Origin: Deltaproteobacteria bacterium
Lineage (GTDB): Bacteria > Desulfobacterota > Desulfobacteria > Desulfobacterales > ETH-SRB1
Length of the DNA stretch: 17,408 bases
Reading direction: 5' to 3'
Assembly (NCBI GenBank): GCA_019309665.1
Contig: JAFDFV010000006.1
Coordinates: 1-17,408, forward strand
This document shows, one piece after another, positions 1 to 7,342 of the stretch; position 1 is the stretch's first letter; the number at the start of each line of letters is the position of its first letter. Both the position numbers and the translations under genes were made by a program. A model generated the notes under the pieces. It was not told where the DNA came from, ran no database searches, and was given only the letters and a program-made list of their open reading frames with translations.

Positions 1-1364
1 TTTTTCAAAGTACGTTCATCATCCATTGCAACCCACTGAAAAGGTGTAAAAGGCTTTGGGACAAAAGAATTAACGGTTACAGTTATTCCTCCTATTCGCT
101 TTTTAATCCTGCTTGATTCGAGGAATTGCTGTTTTATTTTTTTGCACAGTTCTATGACGGCTTCTACATCATCCATTGTTTCTGTTGGAAGACCAATCAT
201 GAAATAGAGCTTTAGGTTTGGAATACCGCCAGCCACAAGGGCCTCAGCGGCATTAAGTATTTCATCTTCTGTAATGCCTTTGTTGATTACTTTGCGCATA
301 CGTTCAGATCCTGCATCAGGAGCAATTGTAGCTGTTTTTACTTTGCTTTGCCTCAGTAAAGATATAAGCTCCGGGCAAAGTGAGTCAGCCCTGAGAGAGC
401 TGAACGATATTCTAATATTCTTTTTATCAACATAATCGTAAAGTTCTTTTATACTGGGAAAATCCGATACCGCAGCTCCTACAAGACCGATTTTATCGGT
501 AAGCAAAATTCCCTGGTCCAGACATTTTGCAATAACCTGGAAAGACCTGAATCTCGGAGGCCTGTAAATATATCCGGCACTGCAGAAGCGGCAACCATGG
601 GGACAGCCCCTGCCTGTTTCTATCAAAAATGTGTTATCAAAGGTAGTATGCGGGGTTATTATACTGCTGCAGGTTGACACTTGGGAAAGGTCTTTTATAT
701 ACGTCCGCCTGATATTGACAGGAACATCAAGTAATGGTTCAAAGGAGCGAATTGTTCCATCTTTATTATAGGTTGTTTCGTAAAATGCAGGAACGTAAGT
801 ACCGGGTACTTTGTGCACTATATTTTTTAAAAGAGATCTTCTGCTTGTATTAGCATCAAAACAGCCAATAAATTGGGGAAGCATCAATTCGGCCTCCCCG
901 ATCAAAAAACAATCGATAAATGATGAAATAGGTTCCGGGTTTAAAAAGCAGGCAACTCCCCCTGCAATAACAAGGGGATGGGGGGTTCCTCTATCGTTTG
1001 AATGCAAGGGGATATCTGCTTTATCTAGAATGGTTAGAATGTTGGGGTAGTCATTCTCAAATGAAATTGAAAAAGCAATAATGTCAAAATCAGAAATCGG
1101 CCTCCCTGATTCTATAGTAGTTATTCCGGCCCGGGGTGAACCGGGTTCATCGGGCAGGAAAGATCTTTCACATGCAACATCCTCAATATTGTTTAATAAA
1201 TGATATACTGTCTGGAAACCAAGATTGGACATCCCAACATGATATTTGTTGGGATATACAAGAGCTATTCGAATACATTCTCTACAACTTTTCCTGATTG
1301 TACCGATTTCCGATTCAGCGTATTTTTTATTTGACTTGTCGGTTTTCGATACCATGTGTTTCAT
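1..1364 (-). CDS. B12-binding-type radical SAM protein, partial (3' end outside window)
   Basis: About 454 codons are readable without a stop; the C-terminus lies beyond the left edge. Seen: the radical SAM iron-sulfur motif GRGCPHGCRFC, with cysteines near residues 254, 258 and 261. Upstream of it are an N-terminal stretch, RIALVYPNKYHVGMSNLGF (about residues 37-55), and GGVACFLNPEP followed by GEAE (about residues 134-155). Together these resemble the degenerate cobalamin-binding domain that precedes the barrel in COG1032-type enzymes. Further motifs are YFMIGLPTET (about residue 387) and SFVPKPFTPFQW (about residue 440). The family uses a [4Fe-4S] cluster to cleave S-adenosylmethionine; substrate and reaction for this subgroup are not known to me. 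An in-frame TAG upstream limits the start; ATG at 1364 is chosen and ATG at 1355 is possible. Neither has a clear ribosome binding site. It lies 95 bases after ftsZ on the same strand and may be the last gene of the operon. Confidence 0.88.
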   Translation of the reverse strand, partial: MKHMVSKTDKSNKKYAESEIGTIRKSCRECIRIALVYPNKYHVGMSNLGFQTVYHLLNNIEDVACERSFLPDEPGSPRAGITTIESGRPISDFDIIAFSISFENDYPNILTILDKADIPLHSNDRGTPHPLVIAGGVACFLNPEPISSFIDCFLIGEAELMLPQFIGCFDANTSRRSLLKNIVHKVPGTYVPAFYETTYNKDGTIRSFEPLLDVPVNIRRTYIKDLSQVSTCSSIITPHTTFDNTFLIETGRGCPHGCRFCSAGYIYRPPRFRSFQVIAKCLDQGILLTDKIGLVGAAVSDFPSIKELYDYVDKKNIRISFSSLRADSLCPELISLLRQSKVKTATIAPDAGSERMRKVINKGITEDEILNAAEALVAGGIPNLKLYFMIGLPTETMDDVEAVIELCKKIKQQFLESSRIKKRIGGITVTVNSFVPKPFTPFQWVAMDDERTLK

Positions 1365-1382
1365 AGGATTGTTGATTTGTGC

Positions 1383-1396
1383 CCCGCTTGGGCGGG
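1383..1396. other. Small perfect hairpin in the ftsZ / radical SAM gap
   Basis: CCCGC, a four-base loop TTGG, then GCGGG. In the direction of transcription (minus strand) it lies just before the radical SAM start and is not followed by a T run, so it does not look like an intrinsic terminator of the operon. On the plus strand a T-rich stretch follows, but no gene is seen on that strand. It may belong to a diverged copy of the repeat element found elsewhere in the window, because AGAGCGAATCC on its minus-strand side resembles the AAGCGATTCC of the conserved core. Confidence 0.4.
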
Positions 1397-1437
1397 ATTC
1401 GCTCTATTTTTGTTTTTTGTTCCACGAACGTGCCAAT

Positions 1438-1457
1438 CCTGATCCCTGATCCCTGAT
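1438..1457. repeat. Heptad tandem array, unit CCTGATC, about 2.9 copies
   Basis: Three near-complete head-to-tail copies of CCTGATC end two bases short of the ftsZ stop codon. The unit differs in sequence from the other arrays in this window but keeps the exact 7-base period. No clear inverted partner arm is visible on the far side of the gap, so this may be a half element or an independent array. Confidence 0.7.
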
Positions 1458-1459
1458 AT

Positions 1460-2656
1460 TCAGTCTGCCTTTCTTCTTAAAAAGGTAGGAATCTCAAGAT
1501 CATTGTTGTCAATTACTATTCCCTTGTATCCTCTGTAAGTAGCTCCCGTTGATTCACCTACCGCTTCCTTTTGACGGATAAAAGTCGGCTCATCAAAGTC
1601 AAATGCATTTCTCATGTCATCAGGAGTAATATCTCTTATTTTTCCCCTGAGTTCATGTTCCATGTACTTATTTTTGTAATTTTTAGGCATTGATGATTCA
1701 TGCCCCGCACCTATCCCTGTTGCAATAACGGTGACTCTCATCTCATCACCAAGAGACTCATCAACTACAGTTCCCCAGATAATATCGGCATCCTCACCCA
1801 CCTCTTCATATATCCTATCGGAAGCTTCCGTCATCTCCTCCATTGTTAACTCACTAGTACTTGTTAAGTTCATTAATACACCTTTTGCGCCTGCAATGGA
1901 GATATCTTCAAGCAATGGATGGGATATAGCCCTTTCAGCAGCTTCTTTTGCACGGCTGGCACCACTCGCTATACCTGTACCCATTATGGCCATGCCTGCC
2001 CTTAACATTGTTGTTCTAACATCCGCAAAATCAAGATTGACCAGACCCGGCATCATAATAAGATCGGTAATTCCCTTGACGGAATGAAGAAGAATTTCAT
2101 CTGCTTTCTTAAACATATCAACCATCCTTGCATTTTTGGAAGCAATTCCTCTTAATCTGTCGTTGGGTATTATAATTACTGTGTCGGCAACCTCTTTTAA
2201 TGCAGCAATGCCTTCTTCCGCCTGTTTTGCCCTTTTCTTTCCTTCAAATGAAAAAGGCTTTGTCACTACTGCAACTGTCAGCGCTTTAATTTCTTTACAA
2301 ATTTCCGCTATAACCGGTGCGGCTCCTGTGCCGGAACCACCGCCGAATCCAGCGGTAATAAAAACCATATGGCTTTCTTCAAGAGCGCTTTTTATTGCTT
2401 CCTTACTTTCAAGTGCGGCTTCTCTCCCGACTTTAGGATCAGCACCAGCGCCAAGTCCTTCTGTAAGCCTTTCTCCAATCTGCAGCTTGAGCTGTGCCTT
2501 TGAATTCTCAAGTGCCTGAGCATCCGTGTTTGCCGCAATAAACTTAACCCCCTGCAGATTGGACTCAATCATATTGTTTATTGCATTTCCGCCTGCACCA
2601 CCTACCCCAATAACCTTGATCTTCGCAGCTTTATCATTATCTACATAAGTAAACAT
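1460..2656 (-). CDS. ftsZ: Cell division GTPase FtsZ
   Basis: Tubulin-like GTPase that polymerises at mid-cell into the Z ring and recruits the divisome. Seen: N-terminal VIGVGGAGGNAINNM (about residues 15-29), the tubulin signature FGGGSGTGAAP (about 104-114), the T7-loop region with NLDFADV, and a canonical C-terminal tail, LEIPTFLRRKAD, which in other bacteria binds FtsA and other membrane anchors. Length is 398 aa, normal for the family, with a short linker before the tail. ATG at 2656 is chosen because a G-rich ribosome binding stretch lies directly upstream and the protein then begins MFTYVDNDKAAKIKVIGVGG. A TTG 12 codons earlier would add a lysine-rich tail unlike FtsZ. It follows ftsA after 120 bases, the longest gap among the fts genes, which would allow separate control. 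Confidence 0.97.
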   Translation of the reverse strand: MFTYVDNDKAAKIKVIGVGGAGGNAINNMIESNLQGVKFIAANTDAQALENSKAQLKLQIGERLTEGLGAGADPKVGREAALESKEAIKSALEESHMVFITAGFGGGSGTGAAPVIAEICKEIKALTVAVVTKPFSFEGKKRAKQAEEGIAALKEVADTVIIIPNDRLRGIASKNARMVDMFKKADEILLHSVKGITDLIMMPGLVNLDFADVRTTMLRAGMAIMGTGIASGASRAKEAAERAISHPLLEDISIAGAKGVLMNLTSTSELTMEEMTEASDRIYEEVGEDADIIWGTVVDESLGDEMRVTVIATGIGAGHESSMPKNYKNKYMEHELRGKIRDITPDDMRNAFDFDEPTFIRQKEAVGESTGATYRGYKGIVIDNNDLEIPTFLRRKAD

Positions 2657-2658
2657 AC

Positions 2659-2669
2659 TCCCCCCCCTT
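2659..2669 (-). promoter_or_regulatory. ftsZ ribosome binding region with an eight-G run
   Basis: On the minus strand the sequence AAAGGGGGGGGAGT leads directly into the ftsZ ATG at 2656. It is purine-rich enough to act as a Shine-Dalgarno sequence and decides the start codon. The best spacing within the run is ambiguous because of the homopolymer. Confidence 0.6.
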
Positions 2670-2684
2670 TTCTTACACTTACTC

Positions 2685-2715
2685 TTGAGCAATTTTTCGC
2701 AAAAAAAAAGCTCAA
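2685..2715. promoter_or_regulatory. 31-base interrupted palindrome upstream of ftsZ
   Basis: TTGAGC at 2685-2690 and GCTCAA at 2710-2715 form a perfect 6-bp outer stem. Between them an A/T stretch can add about five A-T pairs after two mismatches, around a short loop containing CGC. In the ftsZ mRNA leader this would fold just upstream of the G-rich ribosome binding site, so it could affect translation or mRNA stability; it could equally be an operator. No good sigma-70 promoter was recognised in the same gap. Function is inferred only from position and symmetry. Confidence 0.45.
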
Positions 2716-2776
2716 CTTAGGTTCCAAATAATAATTAATCTGAAAGGTTGATTCCCATACTAATCGACAATTAAAC

Positions 2777-4003
2777 CTAAATTACATCCTTGAACCATTT
2801 CTTCATCCTTGTTGTTACACGGTTGAAAATGTTTTTATCGCGAATTCTGAATTTCTTAGCGGTCTGGTTTCTGGCACCGTATATAACCAGCCCAACGCCG
2901 GTAGCATACATGGGGTTATTTACCACATCGACCAGACCACTGATTCCCATAGGCCTACCCAGCCGGGTTGGGAAATTAAAAACTGATTCCGCAACCTCCG
3001 TCGCATCACTCAAAAGCGCTGAACCGCCTGTCAAAATAATGCCTGACGAAATTAATTTCTCCATCCCCGCTCTAAAAATTTCTCTATTTATCAGTGTGAA
3101 GATTTCCTCCATACGGGGTTCCAAAATTTCACCAAGAATTTGTCTGGGAAGCTTTCTGGGCTTTCGCCCTCCCATGCCCGGAACCTCGATAGTTTCTTCG
3201 CTGCTGATATTTTTGGCAACGCAAGTTCCATACTTTTTCTTTATCTTCTCCGCTTCTCCAAGCGGTGCGTGCAGTCCAATTGCCAGGTCATTTGTCAGGT
3301 TGTTACCCCCTAATGCAAGCACGAATGTATGTCTTATATTTTTGTTGCAAAATATAGCCAGATCGCTTGTCCCTCCACCTATGTCAATCAAACCCGCACC
3401 CAGCTCTTTTTCTTCTTCGGTCAGCACGGCTTCGCCGGAAGCGAGAGATTCCAGGACAATATCACAGACATCAAGGCCGGAACGGTTTGCACACTTGACA
3501 ATGTTGTGAGCCGACGTTACAGCTCCGGTCACAATATGAATTTTCGCCTCCAGCCTTACCCCTGCCATACCAACAGGATTTTGAATACCTGCTTCATCAT
3601 CAACAATGAATTCCTGGGGAATCACATGTATTACTTCCCTGTCCATTGGGATTGCTACAGCTCTTGCTGCATCGATTACTCGCTCAACGTCAAGTTCAGT
3701 TATTTCAGAGCCTTTTACTGCCACAATTCCGCGGCTGTTGAAGCCGGTTATATGCCCTCCTGCAATTCCAGCATAAACCGATGAGATTTCGCAGCCGGCC
3801 ATAAGCTCCGCTTCCTCAACCGCTTTTTTTATAGATTCTACGGTTGATTCAATATTCACCACCACTCCCTTACGAAGCCCGATTGAAGGGTGGGTGCCTA
3901 TACCGACTATATTGATTTCAGCGCCGGATATTTCACCAACAACAGCACAGATTTTGGTGGTTCCAATATCAAGGCCCACAACAATTTCTTCCTTTCCCTG
4001 CAT
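2777..4003 (-). CDS. ftsA: Cell division protein FtsA, actin-like membrane anchor of the Z ring
   Basis: Actin-family ATPase that tethers FtsZ to the inner membrane and passes signals to the septal peptidoglycan synthases. Seen: phosphate-1 motif VVGLDIGTTKICAVVGE at the N-terminus, phosphate-2 motif LIDIGGGTSDLAIF in the middle, the adenosine-binding IILTGGSALLSD towards the C-terminus, and a C-terminal tail with MKKWFKDVI that fits the amphipathic membrane-targeting helix. With ATG at 4003 the protein is 408 aa, a normal length. A longer frame from 4039 exists, but the AAGGAGG site six bases before 4003 and the usual FtsA start (MQGKEEIVVGLDIG) decide for 4003. The stop of ftsQ lies one base upstream, so translation is probably coupled. 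Confidence 0.96.
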   Translation of the reverse strand: MQGKEEIVVGLDIGTTKICAVVGEISGAEINIVGIGTHPSIGLRKGVVVNIESTVESIKKAVEEAELMAGCEISSVYAGIAGGHITGFNSRGIVAVKGSEITELDVERVIDAARAVAIPMDREVIHVIPQEFIVDDEAGIQNPVGMAGVRLEAKIHIVTGAVTSAHNIVKCANRSGLDVCDIVLESLASGEAVLTEEEKELGAGLIDIGGGTSDLAIFCNKNIRHTFVLALGGNNLTNDLAIGLHAPLGEAEKIKKKYGTCVAKNISSEETIEVPGMGGRKPRKLPRQILGEILEPRMEEIFTLINREIFRAGMEKLISSGIILTGGSALLSDATEVAESVFNFPTRLGRPMGISGLVDVVNNPMYATGVGLVIYGARNQTAKKFRIRDKNIFNRVTTRMKKWFKDVI

Positions 4004-4004
4004 G

Positions 4005-4859
4005 TCAAACCTCCTTATGATCCCCGGCAGATGATTCATCCTTCACAAGCTTCACAACAATGCGATCCACGTGATTTAAATCGATAGAATTGAAATCCGG
4101 AAAACCTTCTTTTTTCTTTAGATAAAAAAGCACGCTTTCAAGCCTTTCATACTTGTCTGGATAATTATGATAGCCCAGCTTTATTACTCCTGCTCTATCA
4201 AATGCATACAGGGTAAGACCTGTTTGTCCGTCCACCCGGATTTTTCTTATTCTCCCGTTTGGAAGAATGCTGTCAGGCTCCAGGCCAAGGCGTAAAACCT
4301 CCATTACTGCATTAAAAGATGTGCTGCGCGGCTCACCGGAAACATTCAGGTCTGAAAATTGAAGTCCGCTGACAATCGGCAGAACATCAGGATCCGATGC
4401 AGTCCATTCTTTAAACACTTCTCCATTAACGTTTATCAGGAACCTGCGACCAAGATCTAAAATGGCAAACGGTTCATGCTCCTTAATTCTAATAGTTATT
4501 ATATCGGGCAGCTCTCTCCTGACCTCAGCCTCAGCTATCCACGAATGCGCCAGCAATCTGTTTCTTATTATTGAAAGATTGACGGAAAGAATATTTATTC
4601 TTTTATTTATATTTGCCTGTTCAAGGATCTGCTGTTTTGAAAGCCTATGCGCTCCCCTAACAACTATGTTATCAGTCTTGAAATAGTCACATTGTGTAAT
4701 GAAATCGTGAGCCAGAATAAAAACAAAGCTCATTACAGTTAAAATGGCAGCTACGGTTGCTATCTCAAAACATACAATAAAGCGCTGTAATATTTTGACA
4801 CGTTTTTTAGTTGATGTGCCCTTGTAATGGTTTTTCCTTATATGCTTATTGCCCAACAA
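4005..4859 (-). CDS. ftsQ: Cell division protein FtsQ (POTRA domain)
   Basis: Bitopic inner-membrane protein that links the cytoplasmic ring to periplasmic divisome proteins FtsB, FtsL and FtsW/FtsI. Seen: a basic cytoplasmic tail of about 25 residues, one membrane segment (about 27-50, AATVAAILTVMSFVFILA-like hydrophobic stretch), then a POTRA domain (about 58-127) with the family pattern VRGAHRLSKQQILEQANI and later SWIAEAEVRRELPDIITIRI, followed by the beta domain (EHEPFAIL ... FLINVNGEVFKEW). Length 284 aa is typical. The start is read as TTG at 4859, with a second TTG directly after; no ATG occurs before the membrane segment. It overlaps the end of murB by 14 bases and ends one base before ftsA. 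No ddl lies between murB and ftsQ, unlike in enterobacteria. Confidence 0.93.
   Translation of the reverse strand: MLGNKHIRKNHYKGTSTKKRVKILQRFIVCFEIATVAAILTVMSFVFILAHDFITQCDYFKTDNIVVRGAHRLSKQQILEQANINKRINILSVNLSIIRNRLLAHSWIAEAEVRRELPDIITIRIKEHEPFAILDLGRRFLINVNGEVFKEWTASDPDVLPIVSGLQFSDLNVSGEPRSTSFNAVMEVLRLGLEPDSILPNGRIRKIRVDGQTGLTLYAFDRAGVIKLGYHNYPDKYERLESVLFYLKKKEGFPDFNSIDLNHVDRIVVKLVKDESSAGDHKEV
4010..4016 (-). promoter_or_regulatory. Strong Shine-Dalgarno of ftsA (AAGGAGG)
   Basis: A full AAGGAGG lies six bases before the ATG at 4003, inside the last codons of ftsQ (encoding KEV). It is the best ribosome binding site in the window and settles the ftsA start. Confidence 0.9.
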
Positions 4860-5793
4860 TTTTTATTTCCGGCTCCAGGTTAATGTTGAACCTTTTTGAC
4901 ACCGTTTCCTGAACAAGCTCTATAATGGCCAGTATATCTGAGGCTGATGCTCTGTCCCTGTTAATAATAAAATTGGCATGTTTTAATGAAATTTCTGCTC
5001 CACCTATTGACTTGCCTTTAAGTCCGGCCAGATCAATAAGCTCTCCCGCTGTTTTTCCGGACAAAGGGTTTTTAAAAAAGCACCCGGCACCTGGGGAACC
5101 GGATGGCTGCCTTTCTTTTCTTGCTTTCAAAATTTCTTCAGCATTTTTTTTAAGTTTCTGTGGGTCTGAAGGATGCAGACAAAAGCAACCTCCCATTATA
5201 ATGGGCTGCCCTTGATTACCTTCTTTTACTTCATTTTTCAGAGACAGTTTCCTGTATTCAAAGTCCAGATTTTCTTTCATGATTATTTTAGTATGCCCGT
5301 CAGGCAGCAAAATTTTTATGGAATCAAGAACGTTTTTTATTGATCCATGGGCGGTTCCGGCATTCATCATTATGCCTCCACCCACCGTGCCGGGAATGCC
5401 AATGGCAAAATTCATCCCTTTGAGGCCATTCTTGACGGCAAAAGAGCAAAGAGACTGCATCCTTGCCCCAGCCAGGGCGGTAACAATGATGCCATCTTTT
5501 CCCATATCTCTTTTGGTAATGGTCTTTAGACATTTTGTAAGCACAATTACAATTCCGCGTATGGCGCTGTCTTTTACAAGAAGATTTGTCCCGTCTCCGA
5601 AAACAAGACAAGGAATATCCTTCTGCCGGCACCACTTGATAAGCTCCACAAGTTCTTCAGGCTTTTCAGGCATGACAAAAGCGTCGGCCGCACCTCCCAC
5701 CCGCAAAGATGTGTGCTTCGACATAGATTCATCAAATCTGACGCTGTTTTTAAACCGGCTTTCAAGCCATATTTTTGAATCAGAATCAAGCAT
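4846..5793 (-). CDS. murB: UDP-N-acetylenolpyruvoylglucosamine reductase MurB
   Basis: Flavoenzyme that reduces UDP-GlcNAc-enolpyruvate to UDP-MurNAc with NADPH in the cytoplasm. Seen: FAD-binding motifs TSLRVGGAADAFV (about 28-40) and LVFGDGTNLLV (63-73), GIPGTVGGGIMMNAG (132-146), YRKLSL with Arg181 matching the substrate-binding arginine of the family, PGAGCFFKNP (234-243), and Glu309 in LEPEIKIVG near the end. Residue 238 is Cys where the usual proton donor in GSxFKNP is Ser. Length 315 aa is typical of the shorter type II enzymes. ATG at 5793 has no clear Shine-Dalgarno and starts five bases after the repeat element lying between it and murC. The 3' end overlaps ftsQ by 14 bases. Confidence 0.95.
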   Translation of the reverse strand: MLDSDSKIWLESRFKNSVRFDESMSKHTSLRVGGAADAFVMPEKPEELVELIKWCRQKDIPCLVFGDGTNLLVKDSAIRGIVIVLTKCLKTITKRDMGKDGIIVTALAGARMQSLCSFAVKNGLKGMNFAIGIPGTVGGGIMMNAGTAHGSIKNVLDSIKILLPDGHTKIIMKENLDFEYRKLSLKNEVKEGNQGQPIIMGGCFCLHPSDPQKLKKNAEEILKARKERQPSGSPGAGCFFKNPLSGKTAGELIDLAGLKGKSIGGAEISLKHANFIINRDRASASDILAIIELVQETVSKRFNINLEPEIKIVGQ

Positions 5794-5798
5794 GAGTC

Positions 5799-5909
5799 AT
5801 TGAAAAGTGAATATTGAAAAGTGAATATTGAAGGAATTCTGTCAATTTTTTAAAAAAAAAGAGAGCGAAGCGATTCAACAAATTTTCACTTTTCACTTTT
5901 CACTTTTCA
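5799..5909. repeat. Repeat element A: inverted heptad arms around a conserved core (murB/murC gap)
   Basis: Left arm 5799-5833: two copies of the 14-base unit ATTGAAAAGTGAAT plus half a copy, in effect alternating heptads. Right arm 5883-5909: almost four copies of TTTTCAC. The right arm is the reverse complement of the GTGAAAA theme of the left arm, so the arms can form a long, slightly mismatched stem. The core between them (5834-5882) reads on the minus strand TTTGTTGAATCGCTTCGCTC, then T9 and A6, then CAGAATTCCTTCAAT. It aligns base for base, apart from a small indel and scattered substitutions, with the plus-strand core of the element at 9719-9836. It is therefore the same element in the opposite orientation. 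The murC stop codon lies inside the right arm. Confidence 0.85.
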
Positions 5910-7272
5910 GTTCTTCCAGTACTTCTTCCCCGATTTTCCATACATCTCCTGCACCTAAAGTTAGCAGTATATCTCGCTCTTCTAATATTTTATTTAAATG
6001 TAAAACAGCCTCTTTGAAACTTTCTTTGAACACAGCTTTTTTATGGCCGTGCGTCCTGATGCCCTCACTGAGGGTACAGCCATCTACGCCCTCTATCTTT
6101 TCTTCGCCGGCAGGATAAATTGGAAGAACTAAAAGCAGATCCGACTGGTAGAATGAGCGCGTAAACTCATTAAAGAGCGCTTTTGTTCTGGTATAGCGGT
6201 GCGGCTGAAAAACTGCAATTATACGCCTGTCCGGCCAGCTTTCTCTTACAGCTCTCAGGGTAGCTTTAATCTCTGTTGGGTGATGCCCGTAATCGTCAAT
6301 AACTGTGATACCCCTTTTTTCTCCTTTGACCTCAAGCCTTCGCTGAACACCTTCAAGAGTTTCCAGGGCGTTCTTGATAATATCAAAGGGAATATCCAGC
6401 TCAATTCCAACAGCAATACTTGCCAAAGAGTTATAGACATTGTGGGTACCGGGAAGATTTAAAGTTATGCTTCCAAGCATATCGCCCATATGATAGATAT
6501 CAAACCTGCTTTTCTGATTGCTGAACACAATGTCTCTTGCATGAAAGTCAGCCTGGGTGCTCATCCCATAGGTAGTAAAGCGTTTCTTAATCATCGGGAT
6601 AAGCTCCTGTATCGGCTCATTATCAAGGCAAAGCACGGCAAGCCCATAGAAAGGTATTCTGTCAATGAAACTTAAGAAGACTTTTTTTATGGAAGTTAAG
6701 TCTTTATAAAAATCGAGATGCTCTCTGTCTATATTGGTTACTACCGCTATAGTAGGCGACATTTTAAGGAAAGACCCATCACTTTCATCAGCTTCAGCTA
6801 CTATAAAGTCACCTCTGCCAAGCAGCGCATTTGAGTCTATGCCTTTAAGTTTACCACCGATAACCACTGTAGGATCAAGCCCTCCTTTACTCAGGACCGA
6901 AGCAATTATTGAAGTTGTTGAAGTTTTCCCATGCGCACCGGCCACAGCCACGCTGTACTTTAACCGCATAAGTTCAGCCAGCATTTCCGCTCTTGGTATT
7001 AGAGGAATTGAGACTTTTCTTGCAGCAACGACCTCCGGATTATCCGCCCCGATTGCAGATGATGTCACAACAACATCAGCTCCGCTGACCTGCTCCGGGG
7101 AATGCCCTTTAAATATTATACCGCCAAGCCTTTTCAAGCGCCTTGTAATGTCTGATGACCTTATGTCAGAGCCCGATACCTTATAGCCGAGATTAAGAAG
7201 GAGCTCGGCTATACCGCTCATTCCTATTCCGCCGATTCCTACAAAGTGTATGTGGTATTTTTTAAGATACAT
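5893..7272 (-). CDS. murC: UDP-N-acetylmuramate--L-alanine ligase MurC
   Basis: ATP-dependent ligase that adds L-Ala to UDP-MurNAc, the first amino acid of the stem peptide, in the cytoplasm. Seen: the N-terminal UDP-binding loop HFVGIGGIGMSGIAE (about 9-23), the ATP-binding P-loop AGAHGKTSTT (111-120), the Mur ligase DADESDGSF-like acidic motif (EADESDGSF), NIDREHLDFY, the HNVYNSLA region, and the C-terminal domain with VIDDYGHHPTEI and FQPHRYTRT. Length 459 aa is normal. The last residues (KSEK and the TGA stop) are encoded by the heptad arm of the neighbouring repeat, so the original C-terminus may have differed slightly. ATG at 7272 gives the usual MYxKKYHIHFVGIGG start but has no convincing Shine-Dalgarno. 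Confidence 0.97.
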   Translation of the reverse strand: MYLKKYHIHFVGIGGIGMSGIAELLLNLGYKVSGSDIRSSDITRRLKRLGGIIFKGHSPEQVSGADVVVTSSAIGADNPEVVAARKVSIPLIPRAEMLAELMRLKYSVAVAGAHGKTSTTSIIASVLSKGGLDPTVVIGGKLKGIDSNALLGRGDFIVAEADESDGSFLKMSPTIAVVTNIDREHLDFYKDLTSIKKVFLSFIDRIPFYGLAVLCLDNEPIQELIPMIKKRFTTYGMSTQADFHARDIVFSNQKSRFDIYHMGDMLGSITLNLPGTHNVYNSLASIAVGIELDIPFDIIKNALETLEGVQRRLEVKGEKRGITVIDDYGHHPTEIKATLRAVRESWPDRRIIAVFQPHRYTRTKALFNEFTRSFYQSDLLLVLPIYPAGEEKIEGVDGCTLSEGIRTHGHKKAVFKESFKEAVLHLNKILEERDILLTLGAGDVWKIGEEVLEELKSEK

Positions 7273-7342
7273 GATCTTGTAGTTTACATTAAAAGTTTCC
7301 CAAATGGATTATTGTTTTATAATTTTAATGACTTAGGATTAA

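Noticed and set aside
811..1449. Plus-strand open frames of 67-239 codons opposite the minus-strand genes across the window (for example 811-1050, 1246-1449, 2136-2519, 2790-3509, 5279-5803)
   Set aside because: Each lies antisense to a well-supported gene, has no recognisable domain or ribosome binding site, and mirrors the codon structure of the real gene.
2657..2692. Longer FtsZ from TTG at 2692
   Set aside because: The extension is lysine- and glycine-rich, translates the G-rich ribosome binding region, and is not seen in FtsZ; the ATG at 2656 gives the normal N-terminus.
4004..4039. Longer FtsA starting at 4039 (MNHLPGIIRRFD...)
   Set aside because: The extra 12 residues do not resemble FtsA, and the strong AAGGAGG site lies just before the ATG at 4003.
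5786..5800. Four-codon minigene ATG-ACT-CAT-GCT-TGA overlapping the murB start
   Set aside because: It overlaps the murB ATG in another frame, but such short frames are expected by chance and no ribosome binding site supports it.
7272..7342. Sigma-70 promoter for murC in the A/T-rich stretch upstream
   Set aside because: TATAAA-like sequence is present, but no convincing -35 box at proper spacing; the A/T richness of the adjacent repeat makes chance matches likely.
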